Assembly: GCF_006788895.1 (NCBI RefSeq) | Contig: NZ_VFRA01000001.1 | Location: 1,054,001-1,118,000 of the forward strand | Direction of reading: 5' to 3' | Length of the DNA stretch: 64,000 bases | Source: Rhodoglobus vestalii | GTDB taxonomy: Bacteria; Actinomycetota; Actinomycetes; Actinomycetales; Microbacteriaceae | Part shown: positions 15,453-24,136 of the stretch, piece after piece | Numbering within the stretch: position 1 is the first letter of the stretch | Layout of the letters: every line of letters begins with the position of its first letter | The notes under the pieces: generated by a model | What the model was told of the DNA's origin: nothing | The model's input: the letters and a program-made list of their open reading frames with translations, nothing else | Databases searched by the model: none | Made by a program: the position numbers and the translations under genes

Positions 15453-17020
15453 GACTCGCCCCCTTCCAAGTCTGCGACGATCACGTCGATAGAGGTACGC
15501 AGCTCCGACTGCCGCGCGACAATTCGGGCAATCTCTGCGTTCAGCCCAGTGATGTCGACAACCTCGCGGGTGTCCTCCTGCTCTACATAGGAGGAGACCG
15601 CGATGTTGTAGCCGTTGTCAGCAAGCTCGCTGTTCTTCACCAGCCGGGCAAAGTGGTCGATACCGACGCGGTGGGTGAAGGCGTCCAGAATTTTATGCTG
15701 GTGCGCCACAGTGAGCTTATTCTTATTGCCGCTTCGATCAGACTCGGCTGAAGCGTCGATGAACAACACCGCGTTGTCTTGCTTAGACTTCTTTAACACG
15801 ATGATACAAGTGGCGATAGTGGTACCGAAGAAGAGGTCGGGCGGCAACTGGATAACCGCATCCACATAGTTGTTGTCGACCAGATACTTTCGGATCTTCT
15901 GCTCGGCACCGCCGCGGTAGAGCACTCCGGGGAACTCGACAATCGCGGCGGTGCCGTCCACGGCGAGCCAACTCAAGATGTGCATGGTAAACGCTAGGTC
16001 GGCCTTCGACTTGGGAGCCAGCACGCCCGCCGGGGAGAACCGCGGGTCATTGATCAGAAGCGGATTGGCGTCCCCGTCCCACCGGATCGAATAGGGCGGG
16101 TTAGACACAATCGCCTCGAACGGTTCGTCCTCCATATGCGCCGGGTCGAGCAGCGTGTCGCCGTGAGCGATGTCGAATTTCTCGTAGTTCACGTCGTGCA
16201 AGAACATGTTGATGCGAGCCAGGTTGTAGGTGGTGAGGTTGATCTCCTGCCCGTAGAAACCCCGGCGCACATTCTCTTTGCCGAGCACTTTTGCGAACTT
16301 GAGCAGCAGCGAACCTGACCCGCACGCCGGGTCGTAAACTTTGTTTACCTCGGTTTTGCCTACCACCGTGATGCGAGCAAGCAGCTCCGACACCTCCTGC
16401 GGGGTGTAGTACTCGCCGCCGGATTTGCCCGCACTCGACGCATACATCTGCATCAGGTACTCGTACGCGTCGCCGAACAGGTCAATCGTGTTGTCGTCGA
16501 AATTTCCGAGCGGTAGATCGGCGATCGCGGCCAGCAGTTTCACGAGCTTTTCGTTGCGCTTCAGCACTGTTTGCCCAAGCTTCGCGCTGTTGACATCGAG
16601 GTCGTCGAACAGGCCCTTCAAGTCATCTTCGCTATCGGCCCCCACCGCTGAACCCTCGATGTTGCGGAACGCTCGTTGCAGGGTCTCGTTCAGGTTCTCG
16701 TCCTGTGGTGCCCGCTGGTGAACGTTGACAAAAAGCTCACTCGGAAGAATGTAGAAACCCTTCTCCGAGACCGTCTCCCGTCGGCCGAACTCCGCTTCCG
16801 CGTCACTCAGCGAGGTGTAATCGAAATCGGCGTTGCCTGCCTTGCGCTCCCCCGCGTTGACATACGCGGTGAGGTTCGCCGAAATGAAACGGTAGAAGAG
16901 CATCCCGAGCACGTAGCTCTTGAAGTCCCACCCGTCGACGCTGCCGCGCAAGTCATTGGCGATGCGCCAGATCGTCTTGTGCAGTTCAGCGCGTTGTGTG
17001 TCCGTCGCCGTGGATGCCAC
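15449..17020 (-). CDS. hsdM: Type I restriction enzyme, M subunit (HsdM)
   Basis: N6-adenine methyltransferase subunit of 523 aa. The N-terminal helical domain (about 1-170) is followed by the catalytic domain with the SAM-binding motif DPACGSGS (230-237) and the NPPY adenine-binding motif (307-310). It methylates the target defined by HsdS and forms the core of the restriction complex with HsdR. It is the first gene of the hsd operon; its stop overlaps the RhuM-Fic gene by 4 nt (15449-15452). A small HTH gene on the same strand lies 199 nt upstream. Confidence 0.95.
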   Translation of the reverse strand: MASTATDTQRAELHKTIWRIANDLRGSVDGWDFKSYVLGMLFYRFISANLTAYVNAGERKAGNADFDYTSLSDAEAEFGRRETVSEKGFYILPSELFVNVHQRAPQDENLNETLQRAFRNIEGSAVGADSEDDLKGLFDDLDVNSAKLGQTVLKRNEKLVKLLAAIADLPLGNFDDNTIDLFGDAYEYLMQMYASSAGKSGGEYYTPQEVSELLARITVVGKTEVNKVYDPACGSGSLLLKFAKVLGKENVRRGFYGQEINLTTYNLARINMFLHDVNYEKFDIAHGDTLLDPAHMEDEPFEAIVSNPPYSIRWDGDANPLLINDPRFSPAGVLAPKSKADLAFTMHILSWLAVDGTAAIVEFPGVLYRGGAEQKIRKYLVDNNYVDAVIQLPPDLFFGTTIATCIIVLKKSKQDNAVLFIDASAESDRSGNKNKLTVAHQHKILDAFTHRVGIDHFARLVKNSELADNGYNIAVSSYVEQEDTREVVDITGLNAEIARIVARQSELRTSIDVIVADLEGGES

Positions 17021-17219
17021 TAGCGAGACACCGCCCGTGAATAAACTTCTGATGACCTATGGTTTTCAAGTTCGGCGACTCTTGCCATTCGTTCCGTGTC
17101 TCCTCAACAGCAACGCACCCGCGGCGATATCCGCGGTGCGCCCTCACAGGCTATCGCTGACATCCGATATCGGAGGGGACCCCGTTCGGGTCGGCAATGG
17201 GTTGTGTGACCGATGCTGG

Positions 17220-17489
17220 CTACGACCTGGGCCAGAGCGGACCCAGTTGTTGTTCCAGTTTCGCTAACGTGACGATGTCCGGCCACGACTTCCCTTGCAG
17301 CATTACCCCTATCGTGGCGCGGTCGACCTCGATCGCCGACGCGATCTCGCGGATGCTGCGCTCGCCAATAGCCTCTCGAAGGTTCAGCACAAGCTGTCTA
17401 GCCTGTTCAGCGATCGGGTCCGCACAGGGCACATTGGGCCAGTCCGCACACAATTCGACCGGCAGGGCACGAGTGGGGCGGGGGCTCAT
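17220..17489 (-). CDS. Small HTH (XRE-like) DNA-binding protein
   Basis: An 89-aa protein. Residues 37-75 (EAIGERSIREIASAIEVDRATIG then MLQGKSWPDI) form a helix-turn-helix of the XRE/Cro type. It is encoded on the same strand as hsdM, 199 nt upstream. A regulatory role for the R-M operon, like that of controller proteins of other R-M systems, is inference. The stretch between this gene and hsdM (17021-17219) holds no gene and presumably the hsd promoter. Confidence 0.65.
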   Translation of the reverse strand: MSPRPTRALPVELCADWPNVPCADPIAEQARQLVLNLREAIGERSIREIASAIEVDRATIGVMLQGKSWPDIVTLAKLEQQLGPLWPRS

Positions 17490-17507
17490 GGATCGAGCGT
17501 AGCGGGA

Positions 17508-17675
17508 ATGTCGGTGGCCTTCGCCATAGTTAGTGGCGGTAGTTATCGCCGCAAATGCTCAGGGGGGGTCTTGCATGAACTATTGCCACGAAACCAACTG
17601 CGGGCTCTCTTCCGAGAGGCGGACGAGAAGCCTCCATCGGGAAAACTCCCACCCGGCGAAAAACTCGCCGCATAG
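17508..17675 (+). CDS. Possible small ORF before the recombinase-like gene
   Basis: A 55-codon frame, MSVAFAIVSGG to SGKLPPGEKLAA, ends 2 nt before the ATG of the recombinase-like gene. The charged C-terminal half, LRALFREADEKPPSGK, looks protein-like. The left element copy lacks this region, so conservation cannot be tested here. It may be a first gene of the element or the tail of an older gene. Confidence 0.3.
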   Translation: MSVAFAIVSGGSYRRKCSGGVLHELLPRNQLRALFREADEKPPSGKLPPGEKLAA

Positions 17676-17677
17676 AG

Positions 17678-18664
17678 ATGGACATGAACACATCTCTCTC
17701 AACCCCATCGACGAAACAAGCACCCAAGACCGAAGCTCCGGGCAACGGGGTGGCACTCTCTGCCACGGAGGTCATCGCTCAGTTGACTAGGCGCTATAAG
17801 CCGAAACAGTACCGGCTCGCGTGGGATGAAGCGCGCTCTTTCGTCATGGAGGCCGTCACCACCACAGCGCTGGCAGGTAATCGCGACGCCAGCAAGCTGA
17901 TGCGCATTGCCGCACCATTCGTGATGTGGTGCGTCGAGGAGCATGGCCTTGAGCTCCGGGCCGAGCTCATCTTCGCGCCGACCCTCATCGACCGCTACTG
18001 CACGACCGAGTTTACCCGCGAGGGAACTGGCGGCTCCTACCGCTCGGTGCTTCTGGCAATCTCAGCCTCCGTGCTCCCCAACTCGCCCCACAAACTAACC
18101 GCGATGCACAAGCGCAAGATACAAGCCCCCTACACCGCGGCTGAAATGAAAGCCCATGCCTTGTGGGCCGCAGGACAGAAAACTGCACTCTCCCGCCACC
18201 GCTGCATGCTGCTTGTCGCGTTCACTGTGGGAGCCGGCCTCCAGCCTGGCGAGTTGCGCACTCTCCGCCGCACTGACGTAACAATCGACGACGACGGCGT
18301 GCTCGTGAGAGTTCGCGGCAGAAACGAGCGCTCTGTGCCCATGCTTCGCGAATGGGAAGAGTGGGCAACGCTTCTAGTCGACGGGTATCCCGATGCCGAA
18401 TTGCTGTGGGGCGGGCCACGTGCGCCCAGTGGCAACAACATGGTGAGCGATTTCATGTACCGAACCATGGGAGTCGTTCCTGTGCTCACACGACTTCGAG
18501 CAACGTGGATTACAACCCACCTCAGAATGGGCACCTCGATAAAGGAACTTCTCCGTGCTGGCGGCATGGCTCAATTCGAAAACCTCAACCAGTATTTGGC
18601 CTACGTGGAGTCCGCGCCGATAGCCGAGTACCGCGTGATGCTGCGAGGTGATGAGCGCCCTTGA
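17678..18664 (+). CDS. Degenerate tyrosine-recombinase-like protein
   Basis: A 328-aa protein with the layout of a tyrosine recombinase: a SAM-like N-terminal domain (about 30-140) and a catalytic domain (about 150-310). The catalytic residues are mostly replaced: the Arg I block reads GLQPGEL (Gln189 where Arg is expected), the HxxR box reads T271RLR274, and the GH motif reads AGGMAQF. A Tyr (Y306, LNQYLAYV) is in place. Such a protein may bind DNA ends without cutting. Its stop overlaps the TTG start of the DDE transposase by 4 nt, implying the two work together. Confidence 0.75.
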   Translation: MDMNTSLSTPSTKQAPKTEAPGNGVALSATEVIAQLTRRYKPKQYRLAWDEARSFVMEAVTTTALAGNRDASKLMRIAAPFVMWCVEEHGLELRAELIFAPTLIDRYCTTEFTREGTGGSYRSVLLAISASVLPNSPHKLTAMHKRKIQAPYTAAEMKAHALWAAGQKTALSRHRCMLLVAFTVGAGLQPGELRTLRRTDVTIDDDGVLVRVRGRNERSVPMLREWEEWATLLVDGYPDAELLWGGPRAPSGNNMVSDFMYRTMGVVPVLTRLRATWITTHLRMGTSIKELLRAGGMAQFENLNQYLAYVESAPIAEYRVMLRGDERP

Positions 18665-20418
18665 GCACAAGAGCTGAATCAAGCAAAGCTGCCCTCGCCC
18701 TATGCGAGCAGCGGATGGCCGACACATTCGGGATGGGCTCCGAGGAACGCGACGACGAACACGCTCTCGGCCCCGTATCTCTGGCGTACCTTCGCAATTC
18801 CATCGCGCTCATCGAGAACTCCGGAATCAACGAAAAAATTATGCAGTGGGACAGCGAAGCTCGCACTTCAATGGCAGGACGTAAACGCGTCCTGCCATTG
18901 ACCGCCATCCTTCCCATCATGCTGCTACATATTCAAATGGGGCGAGGCGTCGTTTACTTGGACATCGCGAACACTCTTCACCGACGGTTTGGGACAAAAC
19001 ACTTCGAGCTGTTGGGAATCCCGAACAAGCCATCCGACAAGATGGACTGGTATCACCGCTTCTGGCGCGGACTGAAACAAATACTTGGCCACATCGACCC
19101 CTACCCGTTCCCGCTGGACGGAAGAATGAAATCCGGGGACTACGCCGCACGACTCGCGGACATCACCCAGGGCGAAGGCAAGGAAGAGCACGAGCGGAAT
19201 CTCGACCGTATCGACTGGCTCTGCAACCAACTAGTGCTCGCTTCGGCGCGAACCATGCCGGCGGAGTTCCTGCGCCAATATCAAGGCAACTGCGCCATCG
19301 ATGCAAGCCTCATTGCAGTGCAAGGAAGGCAGAACCCGACCAACCTAGAACTCAATCGAAGCAACCCCGACCCGTTCTCAGGACGATATCGTCGTGGTGG
19401 TAAACACGATGGCAAGGGCGCGAAAACCGATGTCGCAGGGTACGAAGTAGAAACTGCAACAACGGTGTGGAATCGCCCATCCGAAAGCGAGTCGTTCCCA
19501 TCCGTCGTCACCGCCATCAGCTTCCATAAACCTGGAATGCTCGTTGGCCACGGCATGAAGCTCATCGAGCTTCACAAGGCCGCTTTCGGCCTTGACCGCT
19601 TTCTCGTCATGGCCGACCGCGCCTACAACAACAGTCGAATCGAAACGTTCCATATTCCGGCCCGCAAAGCCGGGGTCGAACTCGTCATCGACTACAGAGC
19701 TAAGGACTTAGGACTACAAGGGATTTACGCAGACCTCTACCTAGTCGATGGAAACTGGCATGTTCGCAGCATGCCCCAAAAACTCATTGACGCGACCAAA
19801 GACCTTGTCGATTTGGAGAAATCGCGGTCTGAATTCGAGCGAGTCGATTACAACCAAAAACGCGCCGCCCTCCTCGCTCGTCTGAAGAACCGCAGCAACT
19901 ACCGCATGATTGCCAAGGGTCTGCCTGACCCTGACGGCTACCAACGGTTCACCTATCCAACCAAGTCCCCCGTGCCGCATACTTCGCTCGACGGCAAGAA
20001 GAGCATCATGATTCCGCTGCTGATTCCGGAGAAAACCGTCAAGGCGAAAGAAACCGGCGGCAAGTCGCGTGTCCTCCAGCCCCTCAAACACTTGCAACGA
20101 TTCGCCTACATGAGCGAAGAGTGGTCCAATCATTACGGCATGCGCAACCTCGTCGAAGCTTCGAACTCGCGCTTCAAAGACGCCAATCAAGAAGACCTCG
20201 GGAACACCAAAAAGTGCTCCGGCCGAGGTTTTAGTTCGAACTATCTAGTCACCGCTCTCTCCATCAGCTCGTTCAACCTGCGGTCAATAGCGGCATTCAT
20301 ACTGAAGCTCCGAGACAAAGCCGTCGAGAAGCCCATCCGCGCACGCCGTCGAAAAGACGAGAACAAGCGCCCTCTGGCCCGCCTAGTCACCGCTCAGGCC
20401 GCCGCACCACCCGGGTAA
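18661..20418 (+). CDS. DDE transposase, 585 aa (right copy)
   Basis: Same protein as at 3414-5171, with the putative triad D214, D319 and E499. It differs at about ten positions before residue 305 (for example ENSGIN for EDAGIN, YHRFW for YHCFW, LIELHK for LIERHK). The TTG start overlaps the recombinase-like gene by 4 nt. Because this copy has an intact partner gene it is the more likely source of activity for both copies. I cannot assign it to a named IS family; the motif layout is nearest to IS4/IS1182-type transposases. Confidence 0.85.
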   Translation: MSTRAESSKAALALCEQRMADTFGMGSEERDDEHALGPVSLAYLRNSIALIENSGINEKIMQWDSEARTSMAGRKRVLPLTAILPIMLLHIQMGRGVVYLDIANTLHRRFGTKHFELLGIPNKPSDKMDWYHRFWRGLKQILGHIDPYPFPLDGRMKSGDYAARLADITQGEGKEEHERNLDRIDWLCNQLVLASARTMPAEFLRQYQGNCAIDASLIAVQGRQNPTNLELNRSNPDPFSGRYRRGGKHDGKGAKTDVAGYEVETATTVWNRPSESESFPSVVTAISFHKPGMLVGHGMKLIELHKAAFGLDRFLVMADRAYNNSRIETFHIPARKAGVELVIDYRAKDLGLQGIYADLYLVDGNWHVRSMPQKLIDATKDLVDLEKSRSEFERVDYNQKRAALLARLKNRSNYRMIAKGLPDPDGYQRFTYPTKSPVPHTSLDGKKSIMIPLLIPEKTVKAKETGGKSRVLQPLKHLQRFAYMSEEWSNHYGMRNLVEASNSRFKDANQEDLGNTKKCSGRGFSSNYLVTALSISSFNLRSIAAFILKLRDKAVEKPIRARRRKDENKRPLARLVTAQAAAPPG

Positions 20419-20477
20419 CCTGCACCCAAACCCAGACAACGCTTCCGCTACCGCTACCGCACGACCGAAACAATTCA

Positions 20478-20501
20478 GCCTGCCCAAAAGCAGGCTTATT
20501 C
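20478..20501 (+). terminator. Hairpin terminator after the right transposase gene
   Basis: GCCTGC and GCAGGC arms (20478-20483, 20490-20495) followed by TTATTCG, same as in the left copy. Confidence 0.6.
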
Positions 20502-20640
20502 GTCGTTAACGAGAACCCTGGCAGGATCCGCGACCTAAAGTGCCGCCTTGATCGACTGCGAACGGAAAGATCTCATCAAGATGTCCGCGGTCAATCAATT
20601 AAATGAACAATACTGTTTCAAAGAATGAAACCGCCAGTTG

Positions 20641-20714
20641 TAGCTGAGGCGGGATTCGAACCCGCGACCTCACGATTATGAGTCGTGCGCTCTCACCAAC
20701 TGAGCTACTCAGCC
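20641..20714 (-). tRNA. tRNA-Met (anticodon CAT)
   Basis: Cloverleaf read on the minus strand: acceptor GGCTGAG/CTCAGCT, D-arm TAGCTCAGTTGGTGAGAG, anticodon stem CACGA/TCGTG with loop CTCATAA (CAT), and T-arm GCGGGTTCGAATCCCGC. The discriminator is A at 20641 and CCA is not encoded. The G1:U72 pair and three-base variable-loop layout suggest an elongator tRNA; with a CAT anticodon a lysidine-modified tRNA-Ile cannot be excluded. The mobile element ends exactly at its 3' base. Confidence 0.9.
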
Positions 20715-20740
20715 ACGGCACCCGCATTACCGGATGACCG

Positions 20741-20812
<72 letters not shown>

Positions 20813-20911
20813 ACACAAAAGCGCAGATCACGCGATTGGCACCGTAAGAGACTAACATCCGTTCAGCGGCTCACCGTACGATATTCGCCCAAATCTGGCG
20901 GTTGCGCTCGA

Positions 20912-21826
20912 TTAGTTGACCGCATTTGCGGTCAACCACGCAAAGGGGTCAATCGGTACGCCATCGAGATGAATTTCGAGGTGCAAATGCGCACCGTAAG
21001 AGATGCCTGTTTGCCCAACAAGCCCGACAAAATCGCCGACCCGAACTGGGTCGCCCACCACGAGAGGGCTCGACGCTTTAACCATGTGGGCATACTGGCT
21101 CTGCACCTGCTGACCATTGACGACGTGGGTGATGATTGCGTGGTACCCGTAACCCGAATAGTCAGACTCAATGTAGGAAACCACCCCATCAGCAATGGCG
21201 TAGATCGGCGTTCCCTCGGCGGCCGCAAAATCTGTTCCCTTATGGAAACCCCCCATGCGTTCACCGTAACCATCAGTGATAGGAATTTCATAGGGGAAAG
21301 GCCAGCGAATCGCACCGTCTGTGGTGCGGTATTCATAGCTGACGCCGGCAAACTTAACGGCAAGGACTTCGGCATAAGAAATGACCTTAAGGCCGTCCTG
21401 TCTCGCAACATCATTCACAACTTCGTCAGAGACAGCCAATGACTGCGACGGCCGCACCTCAGCTGTGAGCTGTGCCGCACCCTCCGACAGGGAGGCGCCG
21501 GTTGTGTCGCTAGCTGCGGTAGAGACAAAGGCATTCGACGGCACCGATAGGCCAACCAAGAGCGCCCCAACAAAAAGCATTGCAACCCCGGAAAGAGCTC
21601 GGGATGCGAACGCTTCGCCGCGCTTACCCCGCCGACCAGCCTCAGTGCGTCGCGCAGCCGCAACCCAAACTGGCATCGGTGGTACATCGATGTGATCGGT
21701 CTCCCCCGCCGAAACATGTTCGGCCACGATCTCTGCCGCTCGCTCGCGTTCACGCAATTGTCTGCGCGTGAGAGGGATTCCGTTGCCCTCGTCTGGTCGC
21801 TGCGGCAACGCGGTATCGCGGTTCAC
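20912..21826 (-). CDS. M23 (LytM-type) peptidoglycan peptidase
   Basis: A 304-aa protein. A charged cytosolic N-terminus (1-75) is followed by one TM helix (about 77-100) and an extracellular part ending in an M23 domain. Zinc ligands are visible: HKGTD (H and D of HxxxD) and GAHLHLEIH (HxH), plus DGVVSYIESDYSGYG. M23 enzymes cut peptide cross-bridges in the cell wall; here it would be membrane-anchored. The start is GTG at 21826. A long hairpin-forming leader (21846-21901) lies directly upstream of the gene. The nearby tRNA genes are on the same strand but not in its operon. Confidence 0.9.
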   Translation of the reverse strand: MNRDTALPQRPDEGNGIPLTRRQLRERERAAEIVAEHVSAGETDHIDVPPMPVWVAAARRTEAGRRGKRGEAFASRALSGVAMLFVGALLVGLSVPSNAFVSTAASDTTGASLSEGAAQLTAEVRPSQSLAVSDEVVNDVARQDGLKVISYAEVLAVKFAGVSYEYRTTDGAIRWPFPYEIPITDGYGERMGGFHKGTDFAAAEGTPIYAIADGVVSYIESDYSGYGYHAIITHVVNGQQVQSQYAHMVKASSPLVVGDPVRVGDFVGLVGQTGISYGAHLHLEIHLDGVPIDPFAWLTANAVN

Positions 21827-21845
21827 TTCACGAACCCCGTTTCAC

Positions 21846-21901
21846 GTGAGGAGAAGGTCACTGCGGCGCCCACGCTCGTCAGTGACACTCTTCTCCTCCA
21901 C
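21846..21901 (-). promoter_or_regulatory. Large inverted repeat in the M23 gene leader
   Basis: GTGAGGAGAAG (21846-21856) pairs with CTTCTCCTC-C-AC (21890-21901), and GTCACTG (21857-21863) pairs with CAGTGAC (21880-21886), giving about 17 bp of stem around a 16-nt loop and a 3-nt bulge. It begins 19 nt upstream of the GTG start. No T-run follows, so it is not a typical terminator; it does not match the ydaO riboswitch pattern known before some actinobacterial cell-wall hydrolase genes. Confidence 0.5.
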
Positions 21902-22035
21902 GCGATTCACCTGCTAGGTGTGAATGCAAAACTCAGGTGTATACCCGGCGCACAATCTGATCGTGCGCAGGTAACAGATTTATAAAGGTTAGCGTGCGCT
22001 CAGGCTGCTCGCTACCCCTCGTTCACGTGGCCTAC

Positions 22036-22836
22036 TCACGCGCTAAGCCGCGCCAAGGCGGCATCCAGAAGCACTGCCACGGAGGGCTCGGCAGCCAGAA
22101 TGAAATCTTTGCCCTCAGTGTCATTCCGCCGGCCTTTCACTGTCGCCCCCGCCTCACGCGCAATGAGGGCCCCGGCGGCATGATCCCAAGGATTAAGGCC
22201 ACGCTCAAAGTACCCATTCATCCGCCCCGATGCCACCATGCACAAGTCAAGAGACGCCGTTCCCATCCTGCGGATGTCGCGCACCTGCGGAAGAAGCTCA
22301 GCGATTACACGCCCCTGCTCCGACCGCAGTTCTTGCAGGTAAGCGAACCCCGTACCTATGAGCGCCTCAGCGAGATCTACCCCATCCGCAACCCGGAGGC
22401 GTTCCCCGTTCAGAAACGATCCCCCACCGACCGTCGCCGTGTAAGTCTCGCGTGCGCCGGGATTCACGACAGCACCGGCGAGCGCACGCCACGTAGCCGG
22501 GTCAGGCTCCCCTTCGACCACCGCGACGCTGACCGAATAATGCGGGATGCCGTACAGGTAGTTCACGGTGCCGTCGATCGGGTCGACTACCCACGTCAGT
22601 CCACTGGTTCCCTTCGACGTTCCACTCTCTTCACCGCAGAACCCATCATCGGGGCGAGCGTCGGCAAGAAGACCGCGGATCAGCTGCTCACCCTCGCGGT
22701 CGGCGTAGGTCACAACATCCACCGCTGAGGTCTTCAGGTCGGCAACGGCAACACCCTCAACGCGGCGGCGAGCGGCGAGCTCTGCCGCCTGGGTGGCAAC
22801 GCTGGTGGCGAGAGTAAGAAGTTCAACATGAGACAT
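22036..22836 (-). CDS. Inositol monophosphatase family protein
   Basis: A 266-aa Mg-dependent phosphatase of the IMPase/SuhB family. Metal-binding motifs are present: GEESG (about residues 68-72), VVDPIDGTVNYLYG (about 87-100) and WDHAAGALIAREAG near the C-terminus. Likely substrates are inositol 1-phosphate or a related sugar phosphate such as histidinol phosphate; which one cannot be decided. The ATG at 22836 follows TAGGCT by 6 nt, a leaderless promoter. The gene is followed by 209 nt without a gene that carry the M23 leader. Confidence 0.88.
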   Translation of the reverse strand: MSHVELLTLATSVATQAAELAARRRVEGVAVADLKTSAVDVVTYADREGEQLIRGLLADARPDDGFCGEESGTSKGTSGLTWVVDPIDGTVNYLYGIPHYSVSVAVVEGEPDPATWRALAGAVVNPGARETYTATVGGGSFLNGERLRVADGVDLAEALIGTGFAYLQELRSEQGRVIAELLPQVRDIRRMGTASLDLCMVASGRMNGYFERGLNPWDHAAGALIAREAGATVKGRRNDTEGKDFILAAEPSVAVLLDAALARLSA

Positions 22837-22928
22837 GGCTTAAGCCTATGCCGCCGCTGCTGCTGGTCTAACCCCTCGTTTCAGTGGTCTACGGGTGTCA
22901 TGTTGTACGGTTCTTCGAAGACCGACGA

Positions 22929-24008
22929 ATGGACAGAGAATTGCCTACCACCCAACCACGCATGGTCTGGATGGACATGTTTCGCGGACTCGCGGTGGCA
23001 TTCGTTATCTTCCACCACTCGGTGTCCGTTCTAGAGTGGGACGGCAACCCCGGGCATCCGTTCTTCGCCGTCATCGACTCCGTCTTCGATCCGTACCGCA
23101 TGCCCGGGCTCGTGCTCGTGGCAGGAATGCTGGTAGAGCAGTCTGCAGCGAAAGGTTTTCGGCGATATGCCCAAGGCAAACTAGCGGCGATCGTCTGGCC
23201 CCTTGCCGTGTGGGGCGTTGTGATGCCCCTGGCCATCTACCAACAGTTCACGCTCACTGATCTGCGCGCCATTCTCACGCCGTCACATCCGACACTGTGG
23301 TTTCTCTGGTTCCTTGCCGTCTTCTACGCCCTCTATTTTGCGACCCGATCGCTGAATCCCTTGGCGGTCGCGATTGTTGCTTTCGCGCTCGCCACCGTAT
23401 TACCCGACTGGTACAAGCTCGATCGGCTTCTGCTCCTCTACGGTTTCTTCATCATGGGAGTATTCGCATTCCGGCACATCAGACGGTGGTCGCCGTGGGT
23501 GAAGTCGGCGCCCGGCACAATCGCGGTTGCTCTGCTCGCTGCGGCCCTCTCGCTCCAGTCCGTTCTTGGCAGCGCCCCCCAGTACGACCCCCTCCTGGCG
23601 GCGTGGGTGATTGTGGGCATCGCGGCCCTGATTCGAGTGTGCATGGCACTGGAGGCGAACAAGCGGGTGGTTGCCGTTCTGTCCTATCTGGGCCAAAACA
23701 GCCTCATTTTTTACGTGACCCATTTTCCTGTCGTCCTGGTCGGATATCGCCTGCTGTACGACGCGGGAGTCACCCGCTCCGAAGCGATTGTTCCCACACT
23801 TTTTGTCGTCTCGATTCTTGTGTGCTGGGCCATGGCATCCGCCGCCCACGAATTTCGACCCGTCGGTTGGGTCTACAAGTTTCCCATTCGCGCGCACAGA
23901 TCACAGAGAACTGGCCGTGAGGAACCACCGGATTCGGTACTGGATGTTGCTCCGCCAGCACAACGACCGGCAGCCCCACACCCGGGCCCCAACCTCGGCC
24001 CCAGCTAG
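22929..24008 (+). CDS. Acyltransferase 3 family membrane protein
   Basis: About 359 aa with roughly ten TM helices. The N-terminal motif WMDMFRGLAVAFVIFHHS is the R...H pattern of the acyltransferase-3 family (OafA/NodX type), which O-acylates cell-surface sugars. I took the ATG at 22929 (MDRELPTTQ), just ahead of the conserved block; an in-frame ATG at 22884 would overlap the promoter of the divergent IMPase gene. The proline-rich C-terminal tail (about 40 residues) is low-complexity. It runs towards the tRNA-Tyr gene. The acyl acceptor is unknown. Confidence 0.85.
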   Translation: MDRELPTTQPRMVWMDMFRGLAVAFVIFHHSVSVLEWDGNPGHPFFAVIDSVFDPYRMPGLVLVAGMLVEQSAAKGFRRYAQGKLAAIVWPLAVWGVVMPLAIYQQFTLTDLRAILTPSHPTLWFLWFLAVFYALYFATRSLNPLAVAIVAFALATVLPDWYKLDRLLLLYGFFIMGVFAFRHIRRWSPWVKSAPGTIAVALLAAALSLQSVLGSAPQYDPLLAAWVIVGIAALIRVCMALEANKRVVAVLSYLGQNSLIFYVTHFPVVLVGYRLLYDAGVTRSEAIVPTLFVVSILVCWAMASAAHEFRPVGWVYKFPIRAHRSQRTGREEPPDSVLDVAPPAQRPAAPHPGPNLGPS

Positions 24009-24051
24009 CTATTGGGGCGACGGCTGACATCGAGTCTGCGTCTGAAAAAAG

Positions 24052-24136
24052 TGGTGGCGAGTGAGGGATTCGAACCCCCGAATGCGATGCAGTCTGATTT
24101 ACAGTCAGATCCCTTTGGCCACTTGGGTAACTCGCC
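24052..24136 (-). tRNA. tRNA-Tyr (anticodon GTA)
   Basis: Minus-strand cloverleaf with a long class II variable arm: acceptor GGCGAGT/ACTCGCC, anticodon loop CTGTAAA (GTA) on stem TCTGA/TCAGA, and T-arm GGGGGTTCGAATCCCTC. The discriminator is A and CCA is encoded (24052-24054). Confidence 0.93.

Larger units (their letters stand above)
17678..20641 (+). mobile_element. Right copy of the recombinase-like/DDE element, both genes complete
   Basis: Holds the complete recombinase-like gene (17678-18664), the DDE transposase gene (18661-20418), a hairpin terminator and a right end at 20641 identical in sequence to that of the left copy. The left end cannot be fixed because the left copy is truncated; it should lie between 17490 and 17678. 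The right end falls on the discriminator base of tRNA-Met(CAT). Confidence 0.8.

Noticed and set aside
17104..17286. Short minus-strand ORF upstream of hsdM
   Set aside because: It overlaps the HTH gene in another frame and has no recognisable motif.
17521..17560. TGGCGGT heptamer as the left inverted end of the two-gene element
   Set aside because: It shares only seven bases with the inverted right end and the flanking bases do not match; chance is likely. The left end remains undefined.
21827..22035. ydaO (c-di-AMP) riboswitch before the M23 gene
   Set aside because: I looked for the conserved GGGGGA and CCGCGGGG-type blocks; they are not there. Only a simple inverted repeat is seen.
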